A stretch of 64,000 nt of DNA. It comes from SZUA-229 sp041589175 (GTDB lineage Bacteria; Pseudomonadota; Gammaproteobacteria; SZUA-229). The stretch is from contig JBFHWF010000005.1 of NCBI GenBank assembly GCA_041589175.1, positions 1 through 64,000 of the forward strand, given 5' to 3'. Position numbers and translations under genes: made by a program. Positions 54,960 to 64,000 of this stretch are shown one piece after another (position 1 is the stretch's first letter; each line of letters starts with the position of its first letter). The notes under the pieces were generated by a model. The model was not told the origin of the DNA and searched no databases. It was given only the letters and a program-made list of their open reading frames with translations.

Positions 54960-57148
54960 TGAAGCCTGTAAAAATCTCAGATTTAACCAGCAACTGGAAT
55001 GGCAGTATCGCCATTAAGGTTACCGCAATCACAATCTGGATAATTCTGATTCTGGCTTTTGCGACAACCATCCCATTTGTCTCCAGCTTTGAATCCTACA
55101 GCGAACGAAACTACTCATGGAAAAATTTACAGTTGATCAAGCAACTTGAAAAGCTAGATGAATACGCAAACACTCCACTGATAATACAAAACACGGTACA
55201 GCAATTTATTCATGACAACGGTATCCATTATGCCCACATAACGATAAACGGAAAAGCATATGAAATCGGATCAGCCGCTAAAGACAACTACATACTAACA
55301 ACTAAATTTGATGGAAAATCGATTCAGGATCTTCATCTTGAATTTCCATCATTATCTCGATCCGCAACACTGCTGCGCGTTAAAATTGGCAGCTCAATTG
55401 TCGGTTTCTCCGTGCTTTTTAGTTTGTTCCTGTTCTGGCTAAACAAACAGATCATTCATCAACCCTTCAATGAAATAATAACACTAATTCAACGCATATC
55501 GTCCGGCTCACACGAGCTTCGATTTGACAACCAGCGCAAGGACGAGTTTGGCCTGGTTGCAAGATTTCTTAATGAGATGCTCGACACATTGCAACAAAAT
55601 CAGCTGCAACTAAGCCACGCCAACAGTGAGCTTACAGAGGAAATAAAACATCGAGAAGAAGCCCTTGCGGCTAGCCGACAGAAAAGCACCTTCCTGGCAA
55701 ACATGAGTCACGAAATACGCACCCCGCTATCATCAATTATGGGGTATACAGAACGCCTACGTTACAGCAATATAAAATCCGAACCGGAAAAACAGCAGAT
55801 GCTGGATATTGTGTTGCAAAATGGCAATCATCTGATGCATCTAATCAATGATATTCTTGATCTGTCGAAAATAGAAGCCAACAAGCTTGTCATCCATCGT
55901 CAGGATATATCTATCATCAAAATCCTTGAACACACCCGACGACTACTCAGTGAACGCGCAATCGAGAAAGGCATACAACTTAACATTAACTACCAGCTGC
56001 CTGTTCCTGAATTAATTCACAATGATCCCACACGGATAAAACAGATTATTCTGAATCTTGCCAGCAATGCCATCCGCTTTACAGACGAAGGAAAAGTTGA
56101 CATTAATGTTTACTATGACAACAAAGATGAATTAAAAGTGGAAGTGACTGACACTGGCATTGGCATGACGCAAAAGCAACAGAACAATCTGTTCCAGCCC
56201 TTTTCTCAGGCTGATGACTCAATTGAGGAACGCTATGGTGGCACCGGGCTTGGGCTTACAATCTCACGGCGACTCGCTGAACTAATGGATGGCAATATTG
56301 AAGTTGAAAGCATCAGCGGCATAGGCAGCAGATTTACCTTTCGCTTCAGAACTGGAATAGACCCCGATAAAATCACACTAATAGAGTCACTCAATCCACA
56401 GGACTTCGATATAAGAGACTATGACAAGCCTGTCGACAATCTCCGGTTAAATGGCAAAATCCTGTTAGTTGAAGACACTCCTGAAATCCAGCAACTTGTA
56501 AAGGCTTACCTGGAAGACTACGGAATTGAAATTGAAACTGCAGATAATGGCACAAGCGGCGTCGAAAAAGCACTCAGGAATGATTATGACCTTGTGCTTA
56601 TGGATATACAGATGCCTGTTATGAACGGCATAGAGGCCATGAAAGAACTCAAGCTCAGCAGCTATGCTAAACCTGTTATTGCCTTAACTGCGGATGCAAT
56701 CCCCGAACACGAAGACCAGTTTAGACAGGTCGGCTTCGCTCACACGCTGACAAAACCCATCATAATAAATAAACTGATCTACACCATTCAAAAATATTTA
56801 CCCCATGAGCCATCAAAAGCTATTACACAGAAAGACACTACAGAGCGGCACCGTCAACCAGCAACAGTCACTGATAGCAATGCAGACAAGACGGACATAC
56901 TAAGAGACCTGAAAGAAAAATACCTGATACAGTTACCTATTTATCTAAACGAGCTTAGACAATCAATGGAAAGCGGAAACTATATGCAGGCACATGCAGT
57001 ACTACATCAGCTGAAAGGCATTAGTGGCAGCCTTGGCTATCAGGACCTCACAGACATCGCCAGCGAAACCAGCGAGTTACTACGACACGGAGAAAAAGAA
57101 AAGGCCGAAAAGAAAATCGATCTTATCGAAAGCTACTTCATCCATTAA
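54959..57148 (+). CDS. Hybrid sensor histidine kinase with receiver and HPt
   Basis: 729 residues from ATG 54959, fixed by the one-base overlap upstream. Helices at about 20-40 and 145-160 enclose a 100-residue periplasmic sensor with no recognised fold. A HAMP-like linker and coiled coil lead to His251 in MSHEIRTPLSS, then the ATPase boxes DTGIGMTQ and GGTGLGLTIS. The receiver has Asp549 in LVLMDIQMP and a Lys in LTKP, and an HPt domain has His683 in LHQLKGISGSLG. The relay is complete. No response regulator is adjacent. This architecture is close to BarA/GacS-type hybrid kinases, which control Csr RNAs, and such an RNA gene lies 2 kb upstream. Confidence 0.88.
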   Translation: MKPVKISDLTSNWNGSIAIKVTAITIWIILILAFATTIPFVSSFESYSERNYSWKNLQLIKQLEKLDEYANTPLIIQNTVQQFIHDNGIHYAHITINGKAYEIGSAAKDNYILTTKFDGKSIQDLHLEFPSLSRSATLLRVKIGSSIVGFSVLFSLFLFWLNKQIIHQPFNEIITLIQRISSGSHELRFDNQRKDEFGLVARFLNEMLDTLQQNQLQLSHANSELTEEIKHREEALAASRQKSTFLANMSHEIRTPLSSIMGYTERLRYSNIKSEPEKQQMLDIVLQNGNHLMHLINDILDLSKIEANKLVIHRQDISIIKILEHTRRLLSERAIEKGIQLNINYQLPVPELIHNDPTRIKQIILNLASNAIRFTDEGKVDINVYYDNKDELKVEVTDTGIGMTQKQQNNLFQPFSQADDSIEERYGGTGLGLTISRRLAELMDGNIEVESISGIGSRFTFRFRTGIDPDKITLIESLNPQDFDIRDYDKPVDNLRLNGKILLVEDTPEIQQLVKAYLEDYGIEIETADNGTSGVEKALRNDYDLVLMDIQMPVMNGIEAMKELKLSSYAKPVIALTADAIPEHEDQFRQVGFAHTLTKPIIINKLIYTIQKYLPHEPSKAITQKDTTERHRQPATVTDSNADKTDILRDLKEKYLIQLPIYLNELRQSMESGNYMQAHAVLHQLKGISGSLGYQDLTDIASETSELLRHGEKEKAEKKIDLIESYFIH

Positions 57149-57156
57149 TGTAATTT

Positions 57157-58122
57157 TTATGTAGCCGTAGAATTATAGGGATTTTTCTCACCCTCGGGAC
57201 GCGTTTTAAACAGCTTCATTGTCCAGAAATACTGTTCGGGACATATATCAACCAGCTGTTGTAATGACTGATTCATCAATGTCGCATCCTGCATATCGTC
57301 TTCACCATCCATGCCCTCAATCGCTGGTAAAAAATGCACATGATACCTGTGATCACGTTCATCATAACAGGCCACACAGGGAATTACCTCTGCCTGGCAG
57401 CGCTTAGCCAGTCGCCCCAACACTGGAACAGTCGCTTTTAACTCACCATAAAAAGGAACAAAGATCGACCGGTTTGCACCCAGATCCTCATCTGGCAAAT
57501 AAAACAGGATTGCACCTGCATTGACATCTTTAATGACTGGTCGCAAGCCCGCTTCACGGGGATAGATATAGGTGCCAAAGCGCACACGACCTCGCGCAAC
57601 CATCCAGTCTACCAGTGCATTTTTCATCGGCTTAAATGGGCCCGTGACCTGATATTTACGTGACACCATAGTCACCGCCATTTCCAGCCCCAGACTGTGT
57701 GCAGCCATTATAATCATTGGTCGCTCTTTGTTTCGACAGGCATTAACATGCTCAATACCATGCAACTGAATTCGCCTGTCCAGCTCTCTTTCACCAGCCC
57801 ACCACAACAGGCCATAGTGCAGTGCACTGCGAGCCTGATGACGAAAATTATTTTTTATTAGCCTGTCTTTCTCTGATTTTGAGATCGAAGGAAAACAGAG
57901 ATCGATATTGATGCCCGCAATCCGTCTTCGCTTTGCATTCAGCTTGTAAGCCAGTTGACCCAGCCCATTTGCTAATCGATCCTGAATACTCACAGGAACG
58001 AAACGCATAACATACAAAACACCTATAAGTAGCCACGTAGGCCAGTAAACGGGTTTCAAATATGACATACGAAACGTCGTGTCATAACGCTTACTGCTTG
58101 ATGATGCCTGTCTGTCAGTCAT
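57157..58122 (-). CDS. Lipid A acyltransferase family protein (LpxL/HtrB-like)
   Basis: 321 residues. One membrane helix near residues 28-46 is followed by the acyltransferase fold. The catalytic motif H-x4-E is AAHSLGLEMA. YLPDEDLGANRSIFVPFYGE and FGTYIYPREAGLR resemble LpxL/LpxM, which add secondary acyl chains to lipid A using acyl-ACP. AGGA lies eight bases before ATG 58122, inside the end of the methyltransferase gene (8-base overlap). It is the last gene of the def-fmt-rsmB-trkA-trkH run. Which acyl chain it adds is unknown. Confidence 0.85.
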   Translation of the reverse strand: MTDRQASSSSKRYDTTFRMSYLKPVYWPTWLLIGVLYVMRFVPVSIQDRLANGLGQLAYKLNAKRRRIAGINIDLCFPSISKSEKDRLIKNNFRHQARSALHYGLLWWAGERELDRRIQLHGIEHVNACRNKERPMIIMAAHSLGLEMAVTMVSRKYQVTGPFKPMKNALVDWMVARGRVRFGTYIYPREAGLRPVIKDVNAGAILFYLPDEDLGANRSIFVPFYGELKATVPVLGRLAKRCQAEVIPCVACYDERDHRYHVHFLPAIEGMDGEDDMQDATLMNQSLQQLVDICPEQYFWTMKLFKTRPEGEKNPYNSTAT

Positions 58123-58681
58123 GATTTTTCCTGGCTACAAACTGCACCTGACCAGGTACCCAGCCATCGCAAACAGCATCATACTCACGATAAAACAGCA
58201 ACTGTAGATCCTTAAAAACCTCCAGCAATTCACCACGTGCAAGTCGAAACTCAGGCCTTGATGGCCCACATTGCTCAAACGGCTCACCAGAAAATGTCTG
58301 ATAAAATAGCAGGCCACCGGGCTTTAGAAGATCAGCCAGCATTCGAAGGCTGTTTCTGTGCAGGAAATAACTCACCACAATCACGTCATATGTGGTTGAT
58401 TCCGTAAGTGGTGACTGTTCAAGATCGAGCACAAAGGTATCAACAGGCAGCCCAGTTTCATCGGCATACTGCCTGAGTTTATCCATTGCAACGGGGGACA
58501 GGTCGTAGGCATCAGCCTGCAAGCCATGTGCAGCAAGTAACTGAGCATTACCGCCAAGACCACTGGCATAGTCCAGCGCACGCCCCTGTTTCGGCAACAG
58601 CTCGATATGCATTTGCAGTACACTAGCTGCAACCGCATCACTTGCCGACTTCTCTGCGTATACCTTATTCCAGTCTGGCAT
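58115..58681 (-). CDS. Class I SAM-dependent methyltransferase
   Basis: 188 residues from ATG 58681, which shares one base with the trkH stop (TAATG). It shows RALDYASGLGGNAQLLAAHG (motif I, the SAM loop; DYASG in place of DVGCG) and ADAYDLSP with the acidic residue for ribose, then DVIVVSYFLHRNSL and LLKPGGLLFYQTF. It resembles small TehB-like methyltransferases. The substrate is unknown. It is cytoplasmic and co-translated with trkH and the acyltransferase. Confidence 0.86.
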   Translation of the reverse strand: MPDWNKVYAEKSASDAVAASVLQMHIELLPKQGRALDYASGLGGNAQLLAAHGLQADAYDLSPVAMDKLRQYADETGLPVDTFVLDLEQSPLTESTTYDVIVVSYFLHRNSLRMLADLLKPGGLLFYQTFSGEPFEQCGPSRPEFRLARGELLEVFKDLQLLFYREYDAVCDGWVPGQVQFVARKNHD

Positions 58682-60132
58682 TATTTTCTCCAGAAGGCAG
58701 GCGTTAGCAGCACCAGCAAGGTGAATATTTCGAGACGACCCAGTATCATGCCGACACTCAATACCCACTTTGAAAAATCATTGATACCCGCGTAATTTGC
58801 CGCAACATCCCCCAGACCTGGTCCCAGGTTATTCAGGGTTGCAGTCACCGCAGAAAAAGCGGTTATCTGATCAAGCCCGGTTGCCATCAGTAACAGCATC
58901 ATAATGACAAATACCGCCACGTAAGTTGCAAAGAACCCCCACACGGCATCGATAACCGAATCTGCAACAGGCTTTTTACCAATCTTTACTGTGACCAGCG
59001 CATTAGGATGTATCAGACGCATCATTTCACGCATGCCCTGCTTGAGCAGCAGAATAATTCTTATAACTTTCATGCCACCACCCGTGGAGCCGGCACACCC
59101 ACCTATAAAGCTGGTAAACAGTAACAGCACGGGTAAAAATGTAGGCCACAAGTAGTATTCAGATGCCGCGAAACCGGTTGTTGTTCCTATCGACACAACA
59201 TGAAACACACCCTGTACCAGAGATTCATTCAGACTTTCAGTTGCACCACTAAACTGTAGATAGCTCACGGTAATTATCGATACTAGAAGTAGCACGCTAA
59301 AATAAACTTTGAATTCTGTATCTCTGAAATAGGATTTTAGATTCCAGCTTCTAAAAACTATGAAATGCAAGGCAAAGTTCACGCCGCCCAGAAACATGAA
59401 AACAATAGCAACGATATCAATCGTGGTGCTGTTAAAATAACCCAGACTTTCATCATGTGTAGAAAAACCACCGATAGCAACGGTCGAGAAACTATGACTG
59501 ATGGCATCAAACACATTCATACCGGCAAACCAGTAAGATACCGCGCATAACACTGTCAATCCCAGATAAATATACCAGAGTGCTTTTGCAGTTTCGGTTA
59601 TACGCGGCGTTAATTTTGTATCTTTAATCGGACCCGGTGTTTCAGCCTTGTACAGCTGCATACCACCGACGCCCAGCATCGGCAGTATTGCGACTGCCAG
59701 CACGATAATTCCCATGCCGCCAAGCCATTGCAGCATTTGACGATAAAACAGTATCGAATGCGGAAGCTCATCCAGTTCCGTCAATACGGTTGCGCCCGTT
59801 GTTGTCAGCCCGGATATTGATTCGAACACAGCATCAGTAATAGATATCTCAAGTTGCTCACTCAAGATAAACGGCAATGAACCCGATAGACTCAATACCA
59901 GCCAGAACATAACGACAACTAGAAATCCGTCTCGGAGTCGTAGTTCTTTCTTAACGTTTTTAACAGGCAACCAGATCAATAGCCCCGTACCCATCAACAG
60001 GAAATAGGACGTCAAAAATGACTGATAGGTATTTTCCTGATAGAGAAAATCTACCAGTATTGGAGGTACCAGCGTCAGACTGAAGAGCATCAGCAAAATA
60101 CCGGAGATGCGTTGTATGACCGTAAAGTGCAA
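58681..60132 (-). CDS. trkH: Potassium uptake protein TrkH
   Basis: 483 residues, as in E. coli. It forms the K+ channel of Trk with the four pore loops: GLTTTGATVL, AIGGFSTHD, IGTTTGFAA and LNNLGPGLG. FIGGCAGSTGGGMKVIR is also characteristic. The start is TTG 60132 (MHFTVIQRISG, matching E. coli MHF), with AAGGTAAG upstream. It follows trkA by ten bases. Confidence 0.95.
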   Translation of the reverse strand: MHFTVIQRISGILLMLFSLTLVPPILVDFLYQENTYQSFLTSYFLLMGTGLLIWLPVKNVKKELRLRDGFLVVVMFWLVLSLSGSLPFILSEQLEISITDAVFESISGLTTTGATVLTELDELPHSILFYRQMLQWLGGMGIIVLAVAILPMLGVGGMQLYKAETPGPIKDTKLTPRITETAKALWYIYLGLTVLCAVSYWFAGMNVFDAISHSFSTVAIGGFSTHDESLGYFNSTTIDIVAIVFMFLGGVNFALHFIVFRSWNLKSYFRDTEFKVYFSVLLLVSIITVSYLQFSGATESLNESLVQGVFHVVSIGTTTGFAASEYYLWPTFLPVLLLFTSFIGGCAGSTGGGMKVIRIILLLKQGMREMMRLIHPNALVTVKIGKKPVADSVIDAVWGFFATYVAVFVIMMLLLMATGLDQITAFSAVTATLNNLGPGLGDVAANYAGINDFSKWVLSVGMILGRLEIFTLLVLLTPAFWRK

Positions 60133-60142
60133 ATCGCTTACC

Positions 60143-61519
60143 TTAGATAAATGTCACACTCACCTGAAACAGGTGCTCGATATCGTGAATTTTACGCTTA
60201 TCAATCATAAACATGATGACATGATCTTCCGACTCAATAACCGTATCATGATGCGCGATAATTACCTGATCACCCCGCACAATTGCGCCGATAGTCGACC
60301 CCTCTGGCAACTCGATCTGCTCTATTGATCGCCCCACTACCTTGGATGTCTTTTCATCGCCATGGGCGATTGCCTCAATGGCTTCTGCGGCACCGCGACG
60401 CAATGAGTGCACCGCCACGATATCACCACGCCTCACATGGGTCAGTAGTGCGCCGATGGTAACCTGCTCTGGCGATATCGCAACATCTATCGCTTCCTGG
60501 TTTTCCATCAGATCAACATAGGCGGGTCGATTAATCAACGACATCGTCTTACGTGTACCGAGACGCTTGGCCAACATCGCAGAGAGTATGTTTGCCTCGT
60601 CATCATTCGTCACCGAGCAGAATACATCCATACTGTCGATATTTTCTTCCAGCAGCAATTCTTCGTTAGCTGAGTCACCCATTAACACCACAGACTTGTT
60701 AAGACTCTGCGACAAATGATGTGCTCGCCTGGGGTCACGCTCGACAATCTTGACCTGATGGCGCTCTTCGAGACGTTCCGCAAGTCGCTTACCGATATTG
60801 CCGCCACCTGCAATAATAATACGCTTATTGCGCTTATCGAGTTTACGTAGCTCACGTATAACGACACGTATATCTTCGCGGGCGGCGATAAAAAACACTT
60901 CATCACCCGCTTCTATCACCGTATGACCCATTGGAATAATGGCTCGACCACGTCTGTAAATTGCTGCCACCCGCGTGTCAGTACCCGGTGTATGTTTCGG
61001 CAGATCACTCAGCTGATGCCCGACAAGTGGACCACCATAGTATGCGCGAAGACCAACCAGAACGGCTTTACCGTCCGCAAAGTCCAGTACCTGTAACGCA
61101 CCGGGGTATTCGATAATATTAAAGATATAATTAGTGACTATTTCTTCAGGACTGATGATGACGTCTATTGGTACAGCATTACCACGGAACAGGTCATTGT
61201 GTTTGAGATACTGAGCAGAGCGAATACGCGCAATTTTGGTTGGCGTGTGGTGTAGTGTCCAGGCGACCTGGCAGGCAACCATATTAACTTCATCACTATT
61301 GGTCACTGCAATCAGCATATCAGCATCCTGCACGCCCGCCTGCTCAAGAATATTTGGATGCGCCGCATTCCCCGTCACGGTCTGTATATCCAGACGGTCA
61401 CGTAGTTCGTGCAGCACATCCTGTCGATTATCGACCAGGGTGATATCGTTAGCTTCAGATGCCAGATTGGAGGCGACGGACGAGCCGACCTGGCCTGCAC
61501 CCAGAATCAGAATTTTCAT
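60143..61519 (-). CDS. trkA: Trk potassium uptake regulator TrkA
   Basis: 458 residues with two RCK_N/RCK_C repeats, as in E. coli TrkA. The NAD-binding loops are ILGAGQVGSSVASNL at the start and IAGGGNIGKRLAERL near residue 235. It gates TrkH from the cytoplasmic face in response to NADH or ATP. It lies 80 bases behind rsmB and ten before trkH. Confidence 0.95.
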   Translation of the reverse strand: MKILILGAGQVGSSVASNLASEANDITLVDNRQDVLHELRDRLDIQTVTGNAAHPNILEQAGVQDADMLIAVTNSDEVNMVACQVAWTLHHTPTKIARIRSAQYLKHNDLFRGNAVPIDVIISPEEIVTNYIFNIIEYPGALQVLDFADGKAVLVGLRAYYGGPLVGHQLSDLPKHTPGTDTRVAAIYRRGRAIIPMGHTVIEAGDEVFFIAAREDIRVVIRELRKLDKRNKRIIIAGGGNIGKRLAERLEERHQVKIVERDPRRAHHLSQSLNKSVVLMGDSANEELLLEENIDSMDVFCSVTNDDEANILSAMLAKRLGTRKTMSLINRPAYVDLMENQEAIDVAISPEQVTIGALLTHVRRGDIVAVHSLRRGAAEAIEAIAHGDEKTSKVVGRSIEQIELPEGSTIGAIVRGDQVIIAHHDTVIESEDHVIMFMIDKRKIHDIEHLFQVSVTFI

Positions 61520-61599
61520 AAGTACGTCTTATATGTTTTCAGGTGACATCTGCCGCGAAGTGTACGCCTTTCTACAGCAGATTCCAGCGGTTTATCGAC

Positions 61600-62961
61600 T
61601 TATTCACCTTTCTTACCCAGTAGAGCATAGTAGAAACCATCACTCACCGGTGTTAGCGGCAGCAGCTGGATACCTGCCTCCCGGCGCTGTATATTCTCTA
61701 ACAGCCCACAGTCATCAAAAGTTACAGGCATTTCAAGTAATGTTGCATCTGGCTGTTGCTGTAAAAACGCCGCAACCTGTAATTCGTTTTCACAACTGAA
61801 TAATGAACATGTCGCATACAACAATCGACCACCTGGCTTTAACAGCTTCCAGCCGCTCTGCAATATACGTTGCTGTAACTCCACCAGCACTTGCAGATCT
61901 TCCTCTCGACGCAGGTGTTTAATATCAGGGTGTCGACGAATAACGCCACTGGCCGAACAGGGCACATCCAGCAGGATGCAGTCAAAAACCGGCTCCGACC
62001 AGCATTCACTCAATTGAGTAGCATCTGCAACGCTTAATGCTGCTTTAAATCCAAGACGCTCTGCATTCTCCTGTACCCGCTGTAATCGTTGCTCATCAAT
62101 GTCTACCGCAGTTAATGTAATATCAGGTTGTCGCTCATAGAGGTGCGCCGTTTTTCCACCCGGTGCCGCACAAGCATCAAGCACAGCGTCACCTGCCTGT
62201 GGATCTAGTAACATGGCCGCCAGCTGTGCGCCAGCATCCTGCACCGATACGTATCCCATTTCAAATCCGGGCAGCTGGCACACATCTACTGCAGCTTCAA
62301 GTATCAGGCACGCGTCCATACCTTTTAGTGATGTAAATGCGAAACCGGCTTTCTGCAATTCCAGCACATAGTCATCAAGTGAGATTTTAGAAAGATTTAC
62401 CCGAAGGCTCATCGGTGGCTGTGTATTATTGCCTGAGACAACCTGCCGCCAGTGTTGAGGCCAGTCCTCACGAATTCGATCCAGCATCCACTGTGGATGC
62501 GCGAAGTCTGCATCAGTGCCCGTTAGTTTCTCGTCCAGAGTCTTATGCTGGCGCAGAAAATTTCGTAGCACACCGTTCACCAGCTTACCCGCCCAGTTTT
62601 TCTTGCATTTGCGCGTTTGTTTCACCGCAACATCAACAGCGGCATAGTCTGGCACTCGGGTATATTGCAACTGAAATAGTGCAAGCAGCAGGATCAGTTC
62701 GATATCCTGATCTTTGGATTTGAGCTTTTTCTGCATCAATAGCCCGAGCTGGGCCTGTAAGCGCACCAGGTAACGCAACACGCCATAGCTGAGCATCCGC
62801 GCAAATGCAGCATCCCTTGGCTCTAGTGACGCACTAATAGCATCCAGACTACTGAGGGAAGAACCATCCCTTAATACGGCAAGCAATATACGTAGCGCGA
62901 CCTGTCTGGCTGCAATGGATTCGTTTGAGCCAGACTCTGTCTGTTTAGCACCCGTTGACAT
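61600..62961 (-). CDS. rsmB: 16S rRNA (cytosine-967-C5) methyltransferase
   Basis: 453 residues. An N-terminal NusB-like RNA-binding domain (RQVALRILLAVLRDG) is followed by the methyltransferase: VLDACAAPGGKTAHLYE (motif I), LDVPCSASGVIRRHPDIK (motif IV Cys) and YATCSLFSCENE (catalytic Cys). The start shares one base with the fmt stop (TAATG). Confidence 0.95.
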   Translation of the reverse strand: MSTGAKQTESGSNESIAARQVALRILLAVLRDGSSLSSLDAISASLEPRDAAFARMLSYGVLRYLVRLQAQLGLLMQKKLKSKDQDIELILLLALFQLQYTRVPDYAAVDVAVKQTRKCKKNWAGKLVNGVLRNFLRQHKTLDEKLTGTDADFAHPQWMLDRIREDWPQHWRQVVSGNNTQPPMSLRVNLSKISLDDYVLELQKAGFAFTSLKGMDACLILEAAVDVCQLPGFEMGYVSVQDAGAQLAAMLLDPQAGDAVLDACAAPGGKTAHLYERQPDITLTAVDIDEQRLQRVQENAERLGFKAALSVADATQLSECWSEPVFDCILLDVPCSASGVIRRHPDIKHLRREEDLQVLVELQQRILQSGWKLLKPGGRLLYATCSLFSCENELQVAAFLQQQPDATLLEMPVTFDDCGLLENIQRREAGIQLLPLTPVSDGFYYALLGKKGE

Positions 62962-63926
62962 TATTGACCAAACACTCGACCCGTGAGATCGATGGCATTG
63001 GTAAAATCACTCACGTCCATCGGCTTCTTACCGGGAGCCTGCACCCTGAGCAAACGCAATACACCGTCACCAGTAGCCACATCCACACCCTCACGACCTG
63101 ACTGTAATACTTCTCCCGGCGATAGATTACCGGCCGAAGGTAAAACCTCTGCCTGCCAGATGCGTAACATCTCTGACTTACCCTGCCCCCTGAGATCAAT
63201 CGGACTCTGAGCAACTGGCCATGCATTAAATGCCTGAACCTGACGGCGAATACGCTCTGCAGGCTGCGTCCAGTCTATCAACGCCTCCGCTTTACTGAGT
63301 TTATGTGCATAGGTTGCGAGACTGTCATCCTGCTTCTCTGCGTTGAGCTGCCCCGATGCTATACCCGGCAATGCCTGCATCAGCGCCTCGGCTCCCAGCC
63401 CGGCCAGGCGATCATGTAGCGTACTTCCGGTATCTGTTTCCTCTATCCTGCAGCTGAGCTTCAGTAGCATGTCTCCCGTATCCAGCCCGGCATCCATCTG
63501 CATAATGGTGATGCCGGTTTCGGTATCTCCCTGCAGAATACTGCGCTGAATGGGTGCCGCACCTCGCCAGCGAGGTAACAGGGATGCATGTATGTTAATA
63601 CAGCCCAGTCGCGGCATATCCAGCACCGCCTGAGGCAGAATGATGCCATAGGCAACCACCACCATTAGATCTGCATCGAGCTGGCTCACCAGTCGCTGAT
63701 CTTCCTCTGCTTTGAGTTTTTCTGGCTGAAACACGGGAATATTATGTGCCAGCGCACAGGCTTTGACCGGACTGGGGGTGAGTTTACGGCCACGGCCTGC
63801 AGGGCGATCCGGCTGAGTAAAAACACCGACGACCCGATGTTCAGATGCGATTAGCGCTTGCAATGGCGCCACAGAGAAGTCGGGGGTGCCCGCAAAAATA
63901 ACGTTCAATGATGGACTGTCACTCAC
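62961..63926 (-). CDS. fmt: Methionyl-tRNA formyltransferase
   Basis: 321 residues. It formylates the initiator Met-tRNA. FAGTPDFSVAPLQAL begins the fold, and CINIHASLLPRWRGAAPIQRS plus DAGLDTGDML provide the catalytic Asn, His and Asp. A C-terminal tRNA-binding domain is present. The start is GTG 63926, sharing its G with the def stop (TAGTG). Confidence 0.95.
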   Translation of the reverse strand: MSDSPSLNVIFAGTPDFSVAPLQALIASEHRVVGVFTQPDRPAGRGRKLTPSPVKACALAHNIPVFQPEKLKAEEDQRLVSQLDADLMVVVAYGIILPQAVLDMPRLGCINIHASLLPRWRGAAPIQRSILQGDTETGITIMQMDAGLDTGDMLLKLSCRIEETDTGSTLHDRLAGLGAEALMQALPGIASGQLNAEKQDDSLATYAHKLSKAEALIDWTQPAERIRRQVQAFNAWPVAQSPIDLRGQGKSEMLRIWQAEVLPSAGNLSPGEVLQSGREGVDVATGDGVLRLLRVQAPGKKPMDVSDFTNAIDLTGRVFGQ

Positions 63927-64000
63927 TACATATCCGCCGTTTTATAGTGTTTTTCCAGCTTTTTCTTGATGCGGTTACGCTTCAGTGGCGACAGGTAATC
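63926..64000 (-). CDS. def: Peptide deformylase, C-terminal end only
   Basis: Only 24 codons and the stop TAG lie in the window. They read DYLSPLKRNRIKKKLEKHYK and end TADM, matching the end of Def (MDYLSPLKQQRIRQK in E. coli). Def removes the formyl group added by Fmt. The gene continues beyond the right edge. Confidence 0.85.
   Translation of the reverse strand, partial: DYLSPLKRNRIKKKLEKHYKTADM

Overview
The window is an ordinary chromosomal stretch of a gammaproteobacterium, by eye mid-40s percent G+C. Four things point there: the hisBHAFIE-tatABC order, the def-fmt-rsmB-trkA-trkH block, an E. coli-like rpoD, and YfiR/GGDEF/hybrid-kinase signalling. A contiguous tkt-gap-gap-pgk-pyk-fba cluster is typical of autotrophic or C1-using gammaproteobacteria, but no RuBisCO or other diagnostic gene is present, so genus and lifestyle stay open. 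I see no insertion sequence, prophage, CRISPR array or integrase. Genes are dense, and many neighbours overlap by 1-8 bases.

Layout. 1-6.7 kb: an exported NHL/fibronectin/TPR protein cut by the window edge, a HIT protein with an unknown partner, a lipoprotein-like hydrolase, and a DUF3015-DUF4105 envelope pair. 6.8-12.7 kb: glutaredoxin, GST, fadD, purC-bioD, a lipoprotein and an FKBP isomerase. 12.7-16.9 kb: a sodium:amino-acid symporter, a YqhA protein and a six-helix hybrid kinase. 17-25.5 kb: central carbon genes on the minus strand, with two unlike GAPDHs and two palindromic intergenic repeats. 25.9-28.7 kb: a redoxin, rpoD (not next to dnaG) and tRNA-Ile(CAU). 28.9-33.2 kb: a periplasmic glycerophosphodiesterase, a PAS-GGDEF cyclase and a TPR protein. 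33.3-36.6 kb: a metal-uptake operon of small His/Cys protein, outer-membrane barrel, binding protein and permease, with no ATPase gene. 36.8-41.8 kb: TonB receptor, YfiR and a CHASE8-type hybrid kinase. 41.8-50.5 kb: gpmI, a DUF255 thioredoxin-like protein, tatABC and the his genes. 50.6-57.1 kb: a small membrane protein under a perfect FNR box, dtd-pip, an apparent CsrA-titrating small RNA, then a TtcA-like, CDGSH, DUF2892 and hybrid-kinase run. 57.2-64 kb: def-fmt-rsmB-trkA-trkH-methyltransferase-acyltransferase.

The most notable non-coding signal is at 52.69-53.0 kb. A GGA-rich intergenic stretch ends in a strong intrinsic terminator and has an upstream TGTAGG-N6-CCTACA palindrome, the architecture of CsrB/RsmZ RNAs under GacA/UvrY control. 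Such an RNA would fit a genome rich in hybrid kinases and c-di-GMP proteins. Coordinates and translations were worked out by hand, and all family calls rest on recognised motifs rather than database searches.
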